A DNA stretch of 64,000 bases from Mycobacterium gordonae (lineage in GTDB: Bacteria > Actinomycetota > Actinomycetes > Mycobacteriales > Mycobacteriaceae), in contig NZ_LKTM01000372.1 of assembly GCF_001417955.2 (NCBI RefSeq), forward strand, positions 62,001 to 126,000, in the 5' to 3' direction. The translations under genes were made by a program, and so were the position numbers. Every line of letters begins with the position of its first letter. The stretch's first letter is position 1. A model generated the notes under the pieces. It searched no databases, was not told the DNA's origin, and was given only the letters and a program-made list of their open reading frames with translations. Of the stretch, positions 49,065-57,308 are shown piece by piece.

Positions 49065-49979
49065 CTAAGTCTTCTTCGGGGCAAAGGCCTTCGCGACCAT
49101 CCTGGCCCCGATATTGATGATTGCAATCAACAAGATCAGAGTAAGCGCGGCACCCCACATCCGCTCCGTGGGAACCGGGTCGGCACCGGCGCCGGCGGTC
49201 GTCTGGTCATACATCATGCCGGGCAACGACCCCATGAACCCACTGAACATGTCGAAGTTCATAGCGCGCGAATAGCCGACCAAAATCAGCAGCGGCGACG
49301 TCTCACCGAGCACCCGGGCCAGCGCCAGCAGAATCCCGGTGAGGATGCCGGACAGGCCGGTCGGAATCACCACTCTGGCGATGGTCTTCCACTTCGGTAT
49401 CCCGAGCGCGTAACTGGCCTCCCGAAGGTCCACGGGCACTATCCGCAACATCTCCTCGGTCGCCCGCGCGATCACCGGAAGCATCATCAGGACCAACGCC
49501 AGCGACACCGCGAACTGGGAGCGTGGCAGACCCAGCGCCGCGACCCACACCGCGTAGATGAACAGTGCCGCGACGATCGAGGGCACTCCCGCGAGGATGT
49601 CCACCGTGAAGGTGACCAGCCGGGCCAACGCGCTGCGGCCGCCGTATTCGACCAGGTATATGCCCACCAATACACCGATCGGGATGGAGATCGCCGCGCA
49701 CGCCAATCCCAGCAGCAGCGTGCCGACGATGGCGTGGTAGGCACCCCCACCGGAATTCAGAGCCGTCGTTCCCGCCTGCGAATGCGTCCACCACGTGCTC
49801 GACGCCAGCGCCCTGAACCCATTGACCGCCACCGAACAGAGCAACCAGAGCAGCGGCGCCAGAGCGACCAGCATCGCCAGCGTCACCAGGATGGTGGCGA
49901 CGGTGTTGGCGATGCGACGACGCAGGCCGCGCCCGGCGAGCGTCCGCCATTTAAGCGGGCGGTCCAGCATCGAGGTCAC
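49065..49979 (-). CDS. pstA: Phosphate ABC transporter permease PstA
   Basis: This protein has 304 residues from GTG 49979, in a GTGA overlap with pstC; ATG 49970 is an alternative. Six membrane segments are visible, beginning TVATILVTLAMLVALAPLLWLLC. The inner-membrane EAA loop is EASYALGIPKWKTIARVVIPTG, followed by a LARVLGETSPLLILVG segment typical of PstA. It forms the channel with PstC. It lies 16 bases upstream of pstB in the leftward pst operon. Confidence 0.93.
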   Translation of the reverse strand: MTSMLDRPLKWRTLAGRGLRRRIANTVATILVTLAMLVALAPLLWLLCSVAVNGFRALASSTWWTHSQAGTTALNSGGGAYHAIVGTLLLGLACAAISIPIGVLVGIYLVEYGGRSALARLVTFTVDILAGVPSIVAALFIYAVWVAALGLPRSQFAVSLALVLMMLPVIARATEEMLRIVPVDLREASYALGIPKWKTIARVVIPTGLSGILTGILLALARVLGETSPLLILVGYSRAMNFDMFSGFMGSLPGMMYDQTTAGAGADPVPTERMWGAALTLILLIAIINIGARMVAKAFAPKKT

Positions 49980-51016
49980 GACCGCGGCCTTACGGCTCTG
50001 GTGCCGGCCACGGCCGCTCGGGCCAGCGCGTTCACCACGAACGTGAGCAGGAAGAGCACCAGCCCCGCGGCCAGGTAGGCCCCCGCCTTGTACTGATTGT
50101 CGAATTCGGGTGCGGCGGCGGCGATCTTGGTGGCGAAGGTGGACCCGCCGTCGAACAGCGACCAACCGAACGCCGTCTGCGTGCCGCGCAGGATGATCAG
50201 CAGAGCGACCGTCTCACCCAGGGCCTGACCCAACCCCAGGATCGACCCGCTGATGAATCCGGACCGCCCGAACGGCAATACCGTCGTCTTGACCACTTCC
50301 CAGCGGGTGGCACCCAGTGCGAGCGCGGCCTCGATCTCTTCCTGCGGGGTCTGGACGAACACTTCACGGGTGACCGCGGTGATGATCGGCAGGATCATTA
50401 CCGCCAGGACGATTCCGGCGGTGAAGATGGTGCCGCCGCCGGCCGCCGATGCGTTACCGGTCGAGAACAGGAACAGCTGCCCGAGGTGGACGTTGAGCCA
50501 GACGGCCACCGGCCGCAACCGCGGCGCCAGCACGTACAGGCCCCAGACCCCGTAGATGATCGACGGCACCGCGGCCAGCAGGTCGACCGTGTACGACAGC
50601 GGCGCGGCCAGCCTGCGCGGCGCGTACTGGGTGAGATAGAGCGCCACACCCAGCGCCACCGGCATTGCCAGGGCCAGCGCGAACACCGAGACGAAGATCG
50701 TCACGTGCAGCTGTTCGAGAATTCCGAACCGCATCGCCGAAGGGTCGGTGGTGACCCAGTTGCCGCGGTAGGTGAAGAAGTTGACCTGATTTCGTGCCAG
50801 CGCCGGCATGGCATGCCACAGCAGGAACCCGCCGACGCCTGCGATCAGGGCCACGACCAATAAGCCCGCCCCCAGCGAGAGGCGGCGGAAAATCCGGTCC
50901 GCCAGCGGCGGCCGGCCATAGCCCCACGGGCTGATCGGAACCACCGGCGGCTCTGGGAAGGGCGCGGCGACGACTTCACCCGAACCCGCGTCGGCTGGGT
51001 TTGGCTGTCGGTCCAT
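49976..51016 (-). CDS. pstC: Phosphate ABC transporter permease PstC
   Basis: This protein has 346 residues from ATG 51016; a TTG one codon earlier is possible. It has a proline-rich cytoplasmic N-terminus of about 40 residues, then six membrane segments. The sequence includes MRFGILEQLHVTIFVSVFALAL, LAAVPSIIYGVWGLYVLAP, the EAA loop AALALGATRWEVVKTTVLPFG, and LGQALGETVALLIILRG. It partners PstA and overlaps it by 4 bases. Confidence 0.93.
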   Translation of the reverse strand: MDRQPNPADAGSGEVVAAPFPEPPVVPISPWGYGRPPLADRIFRRLSLGAGLLVVALIAGVGGFLLWHAMPALARNQVNFFTYRGNWVTTDPSAMRFGILEQLHVTIFVSVFALALAMPVALGVALYLTQYAPRRLAAPLSYTVDLLAAVPSIIYGVWGLYVLAPRLRPVAVWLNVHLGQLFLFSTGNASAAGGGTIFTAGIVLAVMILPIITAVTREVFVQTPQEEIEAALALGATRWEVVKTTVLPFGRSGFISGSILGLGQALGETVALLIILRGTQTAFGWSLFDGGSTFATKIAAAAPEFDNQYKAGAYLAAGLVLFLLTFVVNALARAAVAGTRAVRPRS

Positions 51017-51053
51017 CAAGTCACTGTTGATCCCGTCGAAGTGCTCCGTGCGG

Positions 51054-52175
51054 TTACTGCAGTGCGTTGATCGCGGTGATCAGGCGCTCCTTGACCTTAT
51101 CCGGCAACGGGACGTACCCGGCGGAGGTGAGCACGGCCTGGCCCTTGCCGACGGCAGTGGTGAGGAACGCCTTCACCGCGGCGGCCGTGTCCGGGTCGTA
51201 GCCCCGGGAGCACACGATCTCGTAGGTCGCCAGCACCAGCGGGTAGGCCGTCGGCTCCTGGATGGCGTACATCGAGCCCAGCTCCAGCACCAGATCGTTC
51301 CCGCCGGCCGCGAACGTAACGGCGTTGACGGCGTTGCGGGCGGTCTCCTCGGTCAGTGCGACGACGCCGTTGCCCGTGTCGATCTGCGCGAACGGCACCC
51401 GGGCGCGATCGGCGAAGCCCTTCTCGACGTATCCGATTGCCCCCGGAGTGGTCTGCACCGCCTCGACCACGCCGGCCGACCGGGGGGCGCCCTCGCCCAC
51501 GCCGCCCTGGAACTCGGTTCCGACGCCCCGGGACCAGCTCTGCGGCGCCGCGGTGGTCAGGTACTTCTGGAAATTGTCGGTGGTTCCCGACGAGTCCTTG
51601 CGGTAGATCGGAGTGATCGTCGTTTTGGGCAGTGCCACACCGGGATTGAGCGCAACCAGCAGCGGGTCGTCCCAGCGCCGGATGCCGCCGCTGAAGATCT
51701 TGGCCAACGCGTCGGCGTCGACGGCCAGCTTGGGGACGCCCGGCAGGTTGTACACCAACGCGATCGGCCCGAACACCAGCGGCAGATCCCATGCCGAACT
51801 TCCGTTGCACCGCTGGGCAGCGGGGCCGATCTGGGAGGCGACCAGCGGCGAATCAGATCCGGCGAAGTCCACATGGCCGGCGATGAACTGCTCGCGTCCG
51901 GCGCCCGAGCCGGTGGGGTTGTACGCCACCGACTTCCCGGGACACAGCTGGCCCCACACCTGATTGAACAGCGCGATCGCGATCTGCTGGGCCGTCGAAC
52001 CCTCAGCGGTCAGCGCGTTCTTACCACCGCACGAGCCCTCGCCGGACACCCTCGAGCTCTGCGTCAGGGCGCCGCGGTTGTCGTCGCTGCCGCAGGCGGT
52101 CACGGCCGCACCGCAGATGGTCAGCGCCACAGCCGTCGCTCGCAGCACGGACCGGGATTTCACCCACGGGGACAT
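51054..52175 (-). CDS. pstS: Phosphate-binding lipoprotein PstS
   Basis: This 373-residue protein starts MSPWVKSRSVLRATAVALTI and has a lipobox VTAC-GSD, so the mature protein is lipid-anchored at Cys28. Phosphate-binding motifs are LTAEGSTAQQIAI near the N-terminus, YNPTGSGAGREQF, DFAGSDSPL, and YRKDSSGTTDNFQKYL in the second lobe. It captures phosphate outside the membrane for PstCA. The 57-base gap to mshD contains a CATAGT box that may be its -10 element. Confidence 0.94.
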   Translation of the reverse strand: MSPWVKSRSVLRATAVALTICGAAVTACGSDDNRGALTQSSRVSGEGSCGGKNALTAEGSTAQQIAIALFNQVWGQLCPGKSVAYNPTGSGAGREQFIAGHVDFAGSDSPLVASQIGPAAQRCNGSSAWDLPLVFGPIALVYNLPGVPKLAVDADALAKIFSGGIRRWDDPLLVALNPGVALPKTTITPIYRKDSSGTTDNFQKYLTTAAPQSWSRGVGTEFQGGVGEGAPRSAGVVEAVQTTPGAIGYVEKGFADRARVPFAQIDTGNGVVALTEETARNAVNAVTFAAGGNDLVLELGSMYAIQEPTAYPLVLATYEIVCSRGYDPDTAAAVKAFLTTAVGKGQAVLTSAGYVPLPDKVKERLITAINALQ

Positions 52176-52232
52176 TGCCAGGTAGCGCGGAAACTATGCT
52201 TCGCCCCGCAAGAAAACATCCGCGGGAACGGC

Positions 52233-53138
52233 TCAGCCGGCGGCGTACGCGGTGTCGACGCTGTAGACGGCGAACCCCGTCTTCTCATAGGTGCGCACCG
52301 CGGCCGCATTGTCGGACTCCACGTAGAGCATCACGGTGGGGTCGGGCATCTCGGCCAGCCGCGCCGCCAGCGACACCAGGCCGATCGAGGTCAGCAACTG
52401 CCCCAGGCCGCTGCCCTGGGCCGACGGGTCGACGCCCACCACGTAGACCTCGCCCAGCCCGGCGGGGTCGGGGTGCACTTTGGTCCAGTGAAAGCCGAGC
52501 AGTCTGTCGTCGCGGTCGAACGCCAGGAACAGGCCGGCCGGATCGAACCAGGACTCCCCACGCCGCTCCTCGATCTCGCGTTCGGTCCAACCACCCTGTT
52601 CCGGATGGTAGGAGAACGCGGCGTTGTTGACCCGCAGCAGTTCGGCGTCGTCCGAAGGGCCCGCGTAGGTGCGGATCCGCACTTCACGCAGCCGCTCAGG
52701 TGTCAGGGGCTCGGCGATATCGCGCAGCGGACGCCGCATCTGCAGCAGTTCGCGCACCGTGACCAGGCCCAGCGCCGACGCGGTGGCGCGGGCGGGATCC
52801 AGCGTGCCGTGCGCCCAGAACCGGGTCTGACCGCCGGTCTTGGCGAGTGCCGCGCGCGCCAGTGCCGTGCCGACACCCCCGCGCCGGGCTTGCGGGTGCA
52901 CCACCAGTTCCGACATGGCGCCGGCGTCGTCTCGGGGCGGGGTGAGGTTCAGATAACCCGTGACTCCGGCGCTGGGATCCCCGGCCACCAGGTGCTCGGT
53001 GCGGTCCTGTGACAATTCCCGCAGCACCTGCTCACCCACTGGCGCTACACCGTCGAATTCGGTTGCGGCCGTTACGAGCTCACGGACCTGACGCTGTTCA
53101 TCGCGGGTGAGGGCCGGGCGCCATTGCGGCGCGGTCAC
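52233..53138 (-). CDS. mshD: Mycothiol synthase MshD
   Basis: This 301-residue protein starts at GTG 53138, overlapping glnR by 4 bases. It has two GNAT acetyltransferase domains. The N-terminal domain has LVVHPQARRGGVGTALARAAL; the C-terminal, active domain has YVVGVDPSAQGSGLGQLLTSIGL and VMLYVESDNAAAVRTYEKTGF. MshD acetylates Cys-GlcN-Ins to make mycothiol, the main low-mass thiol of actinobacteria. The gene couple glnR-mshD agrees with Rv0818-Rv0819. Confidence 0.93.
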   Translation of the reverse strand: MTAPQWRPALTRDEQRQVRELVTAATEFDGVAPVGEQVLRELSQDRTEHLVAGDPSAGVTGYLNLTPPRDDAGAMSELVVHPQARRGGVGTALARAALAKTGGQTRFWAHGTLDPARATASALGLVTVRELLQMRRPLRDIAEPLTPERLREVRIRTYAGPSDDAELLRVNNAAFSYHPEQGGWTEREIEERRGESWFDPAGLFLAFDRDDRLLGFHWTKVHPDPAGLGEVYVVGVDPSAQGSGLGQLLTSIGLVSLAARLAEMPDPTVMLYVESDNAAAVRTYEKTGFAVYSVDTAYAAG

Positions 53139-53905
53139 TGACTGCGCAACGGGTCGGCCAGCGGGTCCATATCGGCGTCGGATTCGTCGTCGTCAGATTC
53201 GCGCTCGTCGGGCTCGGCGGCCTGGGCCCGGCCGCGCGCCGGCCGGACCGCTTTGTAGCCCACATTGCGCACCGTGCCGATCAGAGCCTCGTGCTCGGGG
53301 CCGAGCTTGGCGCGCAGCCGACGTACGTGCACGTCGACCGTGCGGGTGCCGCCGAAGAAGTCGTACCCCCACACCTCATGCAGCAGCTGGGCGCGGGTGA
53401 ACACCCGGCCCGCGTGCTGGGCCAGGTACTTCAGCAACTCGAATTCCTTGTAGGTGAGGTCGAGCGGGCGACCACGCAGCCGGGCGGTGTAGGTGCCCTC
53501 GTCGATCACCAGCTCGCCCAGGCTCACCTTGCCGACGCTTTCCTGGTCGGCCAGACCACCCCGGCGGCCCACGACGAGCCGCAGCCGCGCGTCGATTTCG
53601 GCAGGCCCCGTACTGGGCAGCAGAATCTCGTCCAGGCCCCAGTCGGCGCTCACGGCCACCAGTCCGCCTTCACTCACCACCGCAAGCACAGGTGCGGACC
53701 GGCCCGCCGTGCTGAGCAAACGGCACAGACCGCGTGCTGCGGAGAGATCGTTTCGCGCGTCGACCAGCACGGCGTCGGCGTTACCGGCCTCCAATAAAGA
53801 GGACGCCTCCGGCGGCGCGGTCCGCACGCTGTGCGGCAGCAGGGACAACGAGGGTAGGACCGGGTCGGGATACAGCTCCGAGGTCAGCAGTAGTAGCTCC
53901 AACAC
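53135..53905 (-). CDS. glnR: GlnR, OmpR-family nitrogen regulator
   Basis: This 256-residue protein starts at GTG 53905. The N-terminal receiver-like domain is atypical: it keeps AVLVDARNDLSAARGLCRLL with the conserved Asp but lacks the full acidic pocket. The C-terminal winged helix has LDLTYKEFELLKYLAQHAGRV, FTRAQLLHEVWGYDFFGGTRTVDVHV and IGTVRNVGYK. GlnR activates glnA, amtB and nirBD in mycobacteria during nitrogen limitation. The acidic C-terminal tail is poorly conserved. It is divergent from lmeA with a 236-base gap. Confidence 0.92.
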   Translation of the reverse strand: MLELLLLTSELYPDPVLPSLSLLPHSVRTAPPEASSLLEAGNADAVLVDARNDLSAARGLCRLLSTAGRSAPVLAVVSEGGLVAVSADWGLDEILLPSTGPAEIDARLRLVVGRRGGLADQESVGKVSLGELVIDEGTYTARLRGRPLDLTYKEFELLKYLAQHAGRVFTRAQLLHEVWGYDFFGGTRTVDVHVRRLRAKLGPEHEALIGTVRNVGYKAVRPARGRAQAAEPDERESDDDESDADMDPLADPLRSQ

Positions 53906-54141
53906 GCCCCTCCAGCGTCGTGGGCAAGGCCTCCCAGATCATCGCGACATATGACGTTAGCGGCAAGATCATCTAACGATAACTTGCCGCGTGTTATTCG
54001 GCCTGGCGACGAGGCCTTCCGCGATGCAACGACCGCAAGCCGGACGATTAGCCGATGCCCCCGCCACCTGCGGGCGGGCGCTGCCGGCCGCAAGACCACT
54101 GTGAGCAACCCAACACGGCCCGGCGATGTCAGAATGTCCGC

Positions 54142-54948
54142 GTGCGCAAAGTCCTGACCGGTGCCACCGCGGCGGCGATCGCCGTCGGCGTGATCGCGCT
54201 GGGCGCCGTCGGCGTCGACTACGGCGCGAGCATTTACGCCGAGTACCGGCTCTCGACCAACGTGCGCAGAGCCGCGGATCTGGGGTCTGACCCGTTCGTG
54301 GCCATCATCGCCTTTCCGTTCATCCCCCAGGCGATGGCCCACCACTACGACGAGCTGGAGATCAAGGCCGGGGCCGTCGATCACGCGACCGTCGGCAAGG
54401 CCACCCTCGAGGCCACCATGCACTCGATCGACCTGACCGATGCGTCGTGGTTGCTCAGGCCCGAGGCAAAGCTGCCGGTCGGGAAGCTGGAGAGCCGCAT
54501 CATCATCGACTCGGTGCACCTGGGCCGCTTCATGGGCATCACCGACCTGATGGTGGAGGCGCCTCCTCAGGAATCCAACGACGCGACCGGTGGCACCACC
54601 GAGTCCGGTATCTCGGGCAGCCACGGACTGGTGTTCAGCGGGACGCCGCAATCGGCCGGCTTCGACCACCGGGTCAGCATCTCGGTGGACCTGGCCATTG
54701 CCCCCGAGGACCCCGCCACGCTGGTGATCAGCCCGACCGGGGTGCTCACCGGCCCCGACACCGCCAACCAGGCGGTCCCCGACGACAAACGCGACGCGGT
54801 GCTGCGGGCATTCGCCGGCCGGCTGCCCAACCAGAGGCTGCCGTTCGGGGTGGCACCGAACACGGTCGGAGCGCGCGGGTCCGACGTCATCATCGAGGGC
54901 ATCACCCGCGACGTCACCGTCACGCTGGAGGGTTTCAAGCAGTCGTGA
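54142..54948 (+). CDS. lmeA: LmeA, lipoarabinomannan mannan-chain elongation factor
   Basis: This protein has 268 residues; GTG 54142 is the best start, giving a direct signal/anchor segment (KVLTGATAAAIAVGVIALGAVGVDYG). DUF2993-type lipid-binding domain: AFPFIPQAMAHHYDELEIKA, then EATMHSIDLTDAS, and a C-terminal GSDVIIEGITRDVTVTLEGF strand pair. The periplasmic protein binds phosphoinositides and is needed for full lipomannan/LAM length. Rv0817c is the recalled equivalent. No thiX-like (Rv0816c) gene lies between lmeA and cysA2 here. Confidence 0.85.
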   Translation: MRKVLTGATAAAIAVGVIALGAVGVDYGASIYAEYRLSTNVRRAADLGSDPFVAIIAFPFIPQAMAHHYDELEIKAGAVDHATVGKATLEATMHSIDLTDASWLLRPEAKLPVGKLESRIIIDSVHLGRFMGITDLMVEAPPQESNDATGGTTESGISGSHGLVFSGTPQSAGFDHRVSISVDLAIAPEDPATLVISPTGVLTGPDTANQAVPDDKRDAVLRAFAGRLPNQRLPFGVAPNTVGARGSDVIIEGITRDVTVTLEGFKQS

Positions 54949-55003
54949 CGCTCGCCAGCTGTGAGCTGTCTGCCGCTGTTGGCTTGATCACTGTTTCATT
55001 GGG

Positions 55004-55017
55004 TAAGCTGACCGACG
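55004..55017 (+). promoter_or_regulatory. Promoter of the leaderless poly-Cys leader
   Basis: TAAGCT (55004-55009) is a TANNNT -10 element. Seven bases separate it from GTG 55017, so the transcript should begin at the G of the start codon. Confidence 0.75.
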
Positions 55018-55106
55018 TGTCAGCCCGCATCGAGCCTGTGCTCACCAAGCGCCGCGCAGTTCAACTGTGCCGCGTCGCGGGTTGTTGCTGTTGCTGTTGC
55101 TGCTGA
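55017..55106 (+). CDS. Leaderless poly-cysteine leader peptide of the cysA2 operon
   Basis: The leader codes for 29 residues from GTG 55017 to TGA 55104-55106. The sequence ends LCRVAGC followed by six more Cys, so seven consecutive Cys codons precede the stop. It has no ribosome-binding site and starts at the predicted transcript start. Leaderless poly-Cys ORFs that attenuate cysA2-type operons in response to cysteine are described for mycobacteria. When Cys-tRNA is scarce, ribosomes stall on the Cys codons and downstream expression rises. The arrangement here agrees fully with that mechanism. Confidence 0.9.
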   Translation: MSARIEPVLTKRRAVQLCRVAGCCCCCCC

Positions 55107-55229
55107 GTAGCCGCGCCTATCTGCGCTGTGCTCGAAGCGGTCAGGGTCCTCACCGTGGCATGTCTTCCTCGCGCAATAGCCGTACCCAGCCCCAAAGCTG
55201 TTCATCAGAAGAAATCGAAAGGATCCCCC
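55107..55229 (+). promoter_or_regulatory. Attenuator leader between the poly-Cys ORF and cysA2
   Basis: This 123-base leader has no gene of its own. It should contain the sequences exposed or hidden by ribosome stalling. It includes C-rich, G-poor stretches near 55185-55205 that could serve Rho loading, and ends in GAAAGGAT, the cysA2 ribosome-binding site. No strong intrinsic terminator is seen. Confidence 0.6.
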
Positions 55230-56063
55230 ATGGCACGCTCCGACGTCCTGGTCTCCGCCGACTGGGCTGAGAGCAATCTGGATGCCGAAAACGTCGTCTT
55301 CGTCGAGGTGGACGAAGACACCAGCGCTTACGACGGAGGCCACCTCCCCGGCGCGATCAAGCTGGACTGGCGAGACGACCTGCAGGACCCGGTCAAGCGC
55401 GACTTCGTCGACGCAGAGCAGTTCTCCAAGCTGCTGTCCGACCGTGGCATCGCCAACGACGACACCGTGATCCTCTACGGCGGCAACAACAACTGGTTCG
55501 CGGCGTACGCCTACTGGTACTTCAAGCTGTACGGCCACCGGGACGTCAAGCTGCTCGACGGTGGCCGCAAGAAGTGGGAGCTCGATGGCCGGCCGCTGTC
55601 CAGCGATGTCGTGAACCGGCCCGCCACCTCGTACACCGCGTCCGCGCCGGACAACTCCATCCGCGCCTTCCGCGACGAGGTGATCGCCGCCATCGGCACC
55701 AAGAACCTGGTCGACGTGCGCTCCCCGGACGAGTTCTCCGGCAAGATCCTGGCACCCGCGCACCTGCCCCAGGAGCAGAGCCAGCGTCCCGGCCACGTCC
55801 CCACCGCCATCAACGTGCCGTGGAGCAAGGCCGCCAACGAGGACGGCACCTTCAAGTCCGACGAGGAACTGGCCAAGCTGTACGCCGACGCCGGACTGGA
55901 CGGACAGAAGGAAACGATTGCCTACTGTCGGATCGGGGAACGTTCGTCGCACACCTGGTTCGTGCTGCAGGAATTGCTCGGACACAAGAACGTCAAGAAC
56001 TACGACGGCAGTTGGACGGAATACGGCTCCCTGGTGGGTGCCCCGATCGAGTTGGGAAACTGA
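55230..56063 (+). CDS. cysA2: Thiosulfate sulfurtransferase (rhodanese) CysA2
   Basis: This 277-residue protein starts at ATG 55230 behind GAAAGGATC. It has two rhodanese domains: the first is inactive (VFVEVDEDTSAYDGGHLPGA, VILYGGNNNW); the second carries the active-site Cys in IAYCRIGERSSHTWF, with VDVRSPDEFSGK and HVPTAINVPW. It transfers sulfur from thiosulfate to cyanide or other acceptors and feeds sulfur metabolism. It is co-transcribed with sseC2 one base downstream, under the poly-Cys attenuator. Confidence 0.93.
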   Translation: MARSDVLVSADWAESNLDAENVVFVEVDEDTSAYDGGHLPGAIKLDWRDDLQDPVKRDFVDAEQFSKLLSDRGIANDDTVILYGGNNNWFAAYAYWYFKLYGHRDVKLLDGGRKKWELDGRPLSSDVVNRPATSYTASAPDNSIRAFRDEVIAAIGTKNLVDVRSPDEFSGKILAPAHLPQEQSQRPGHVPTAINVPWSKAANEDGTFKSDEELAKLYADAGLDGQKETIAYCRIGERSSHTWFVLQELLGHKNVKNYDGSWTEYGSLVGAPIELGN

Positions 56064-56064
56064 C

Positions 56065-56367
56065 ATGTGCACTGCACCAAAGCAAGGGCTGACGTTGCCG
56101 GCCAGCGTCGACCTGGAGAAGGAAACCGTGATCACCGGCCGCGTCGTGGACGGTGAGGGCCAGGCCGTCGGCGGCGCTTTCGTCCGGCTGCTGGACTCGT
56201 CCGACGAGTTCACTGCCGAGGTCGTGGCGTCGGCGACGGGTGACTTCCGGTTCTTCGCGGCGCCCGGCTCGTGGACGCTGCGGGCGTTGTCCCGAGTCGG
56301 CAACGGCGACGCCGTGATCGCGCCGTCGGGTGCCGGCATCCACGAGGTGGACATCAAGGTCGCCTGA
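56065..56367 (+). CDS. sseC2: SseC2, DUF1416 sulfur-metabolism partner
   Basis: This 100-residue protein starts at ATG 56065, one base after the cysA2 stop. It is a beta-sandwich of the DUF1416/carboxypeptidase-regulatory type: VITGRVVDGEGQAVGGAFVRLLDSS, TGDFRFFAAPGSWTLRAL. The N-terminus has a conserved MCTAPKQG with one Cys. It is always paired with CysA-type rhodaneses in actinobacteria; the exact activity is unknown. A large inverted repeat follows. Confidence 0.9.
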   Translation: MCTAPKQGLTLPASVDLEKETVITGRVVDGEGQAVGGAFVRLLDSSDEFTAEVVASATGDFRFFAAPGSWTLRALSRVGNGDAVIAPSGAGIHEVDIKVA

Positions 56368-56380
56368 CCGGCAGCGGTTC

Positions 56381-56433
56381 ACTCTGCGTTGAGGGCGACG
56401 AAGTTCGAGTGCTCGCCACCCTCAACGCAGAGT
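56381..56433. repeat. 15-bp-arm inverted repeat after sseC2
   Basis: ACTCTGCGTTGAGGG (56381-56395) and its exact complement (56419-56433) flank a 23-base loop that includes a further partial match (GGCGA/TCGCC). It may end cysA2-sseC2 transcription in both directions, or be one copy of a dispersed palindromic element. No T tract follows. Confidence 0.75.
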
Positions 56434-56453
56434 CAACGACAAACTTGATCGCA

Positions 56454-56467
56454 TAGACTCGTCCCCG
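56454..56467 (+). promoter_or_regulatory. Promoter of a leaderless small membrane protein gene
   Basis: TAGACT (56454-56459) is a TANNNT -10 box seven bases before GTG 56467, the same geometry as at the poly-Cys leader. A leaderless transcript is expected. Confidence 0.65.
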
Positions 56468-56565
56468 TGGTGCTGTTCTTCGAGATCATGCTGGTCCTTG
56501 CGACTGTGGTCATCTCCTGGTTCGCGCTCTATGCGCTCTATCGGTTGATCACCGACGAGTCGTGA
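56467..56565 (+). CDS. 32-residue single-TM membrane protein, leaderless
   Basis: The GTG 56467 frame gives 32 residues that start MVLFFEIMLVLATVVISWF and continue ALYALYRLITDES: one membrane helix with a short polar end. The TGA (56563-56565) overlaps the next GTG as GTGA, so the nitrobindin gene is translationally coupled to it. The -10 box without room for a leader and the coupling both support real expression. I do not know a function; it could anchor or regulate a neighbouring product. Confidence 0.65.
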   Translation: MVLFFEIMLVLATVVISWFALYALYRLITDES

Positions 56566-57215
56566 CCTCCAGTGAGGGCGCAGACGCCCCAGACGCCCCC
56601 GACGAACTGTCACAGGCGGCCGAGCGGGCGAAACTGACCGCTGCCCGGAATATCCCCGCCTTTGACGACCTGCCGCTGCCGGCCGACACCGCGAACCTGC
56701 GCGAAGGCGCCAACCTTCACGACGCTTTGCTGGCGCTGCTGCCGCTGGTCGGCGTGTGGCGCGGCGAGGGCGAGGGCCGTGCCCACGACGGCGATTACCG
56801 GTTCGGCCAGCAGATCGTGGTCTCGCACGACGGCGGCGACTACCTGAATTGGGAAGCACGCTCCTGGCGCCTCGACGAGGCCGGCGAGTACCACCAGCCG
56901 GGATTGCGGGAAACGGGATTCTGGCGGTTTGTGCCCGACCCCGACGACCCCAGCGAATCGCAGGCCATCGAACTGCTGCTGGCGCACTCGGCCGGTTATG
57001 TCGAGTTGTTCTACGGGCGCCCGCGTAACCAGTCGTCGTGGGAACTGGTCACCGATGCGCTGGCACGGAGCCGGTCGGGCGTCCTGGTCGGCGGTGCCAA
57101 GCGGCTCTACGGCATCGTCGAGGGCGGCGATCTGGCCTACGTCGAAGAGCGGGTGGACGCCGACGGCGGCCTGGTCCCCCATCTGTCGGCGCGGTTGTCC
57201 CGTTTCGTCGGCTGA
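56562..57215 (+). CDS. Nitrobindin-like heme beta-barrel protein (Rv0813c-like)
   Basis: This 217-residue protein starts at GTG 56562. After a 60-residue N-terminus, the barrel starts with LLPLVGVWRGEGEG, the GxWxGxG motif of nitrobindins. It ends with YGIVEGGDLAYVEER and LVPHLSARLSRF, where a C-terminal His is the usual heme ligand. Nitrobindins bind ferric heme and isomerise peroxynitrite to nitrate, a likely protection against nitrosative stress. A FABP-like lipid role has also been proposed for the M. tuberculosis protein. Confidence 0.88.
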   Translation: MTSSEGADAPDAPDELSQAAERAKLTAARNIPAFDDLPLPADTANLREGANLHDALLALLPLVGVWRGEGEGRAHDGDYRFGQQIVVSHDGGDYLNWEARSWRLDEAGEYHQPGLRETGFWRFVPDPDDPSESQAIELLLAHSAGYVELFYGRPRNQSSWELVTDALARSRSGVLVGGAKRLYGIVEGGDLAYVEERVDADGGLVPHLSARLSRFVG

Positions 57216-57308
57216 GAGCAACCTCCGTAACGAGTTCTCGCTGTTGCCTTCCCGTGCGCTTGCGCGTGTACTGTTCGCGTCCGAGTGGGCTGCAGGACGG
57301 GAGGTTTG

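Noticed and set aside
51027..53012. 661-codon plus-strand ORF opposite pstS and mshD
   Set aside because: It runs antisense to two well-supported genes and has no ribosome-binding site or family motif.
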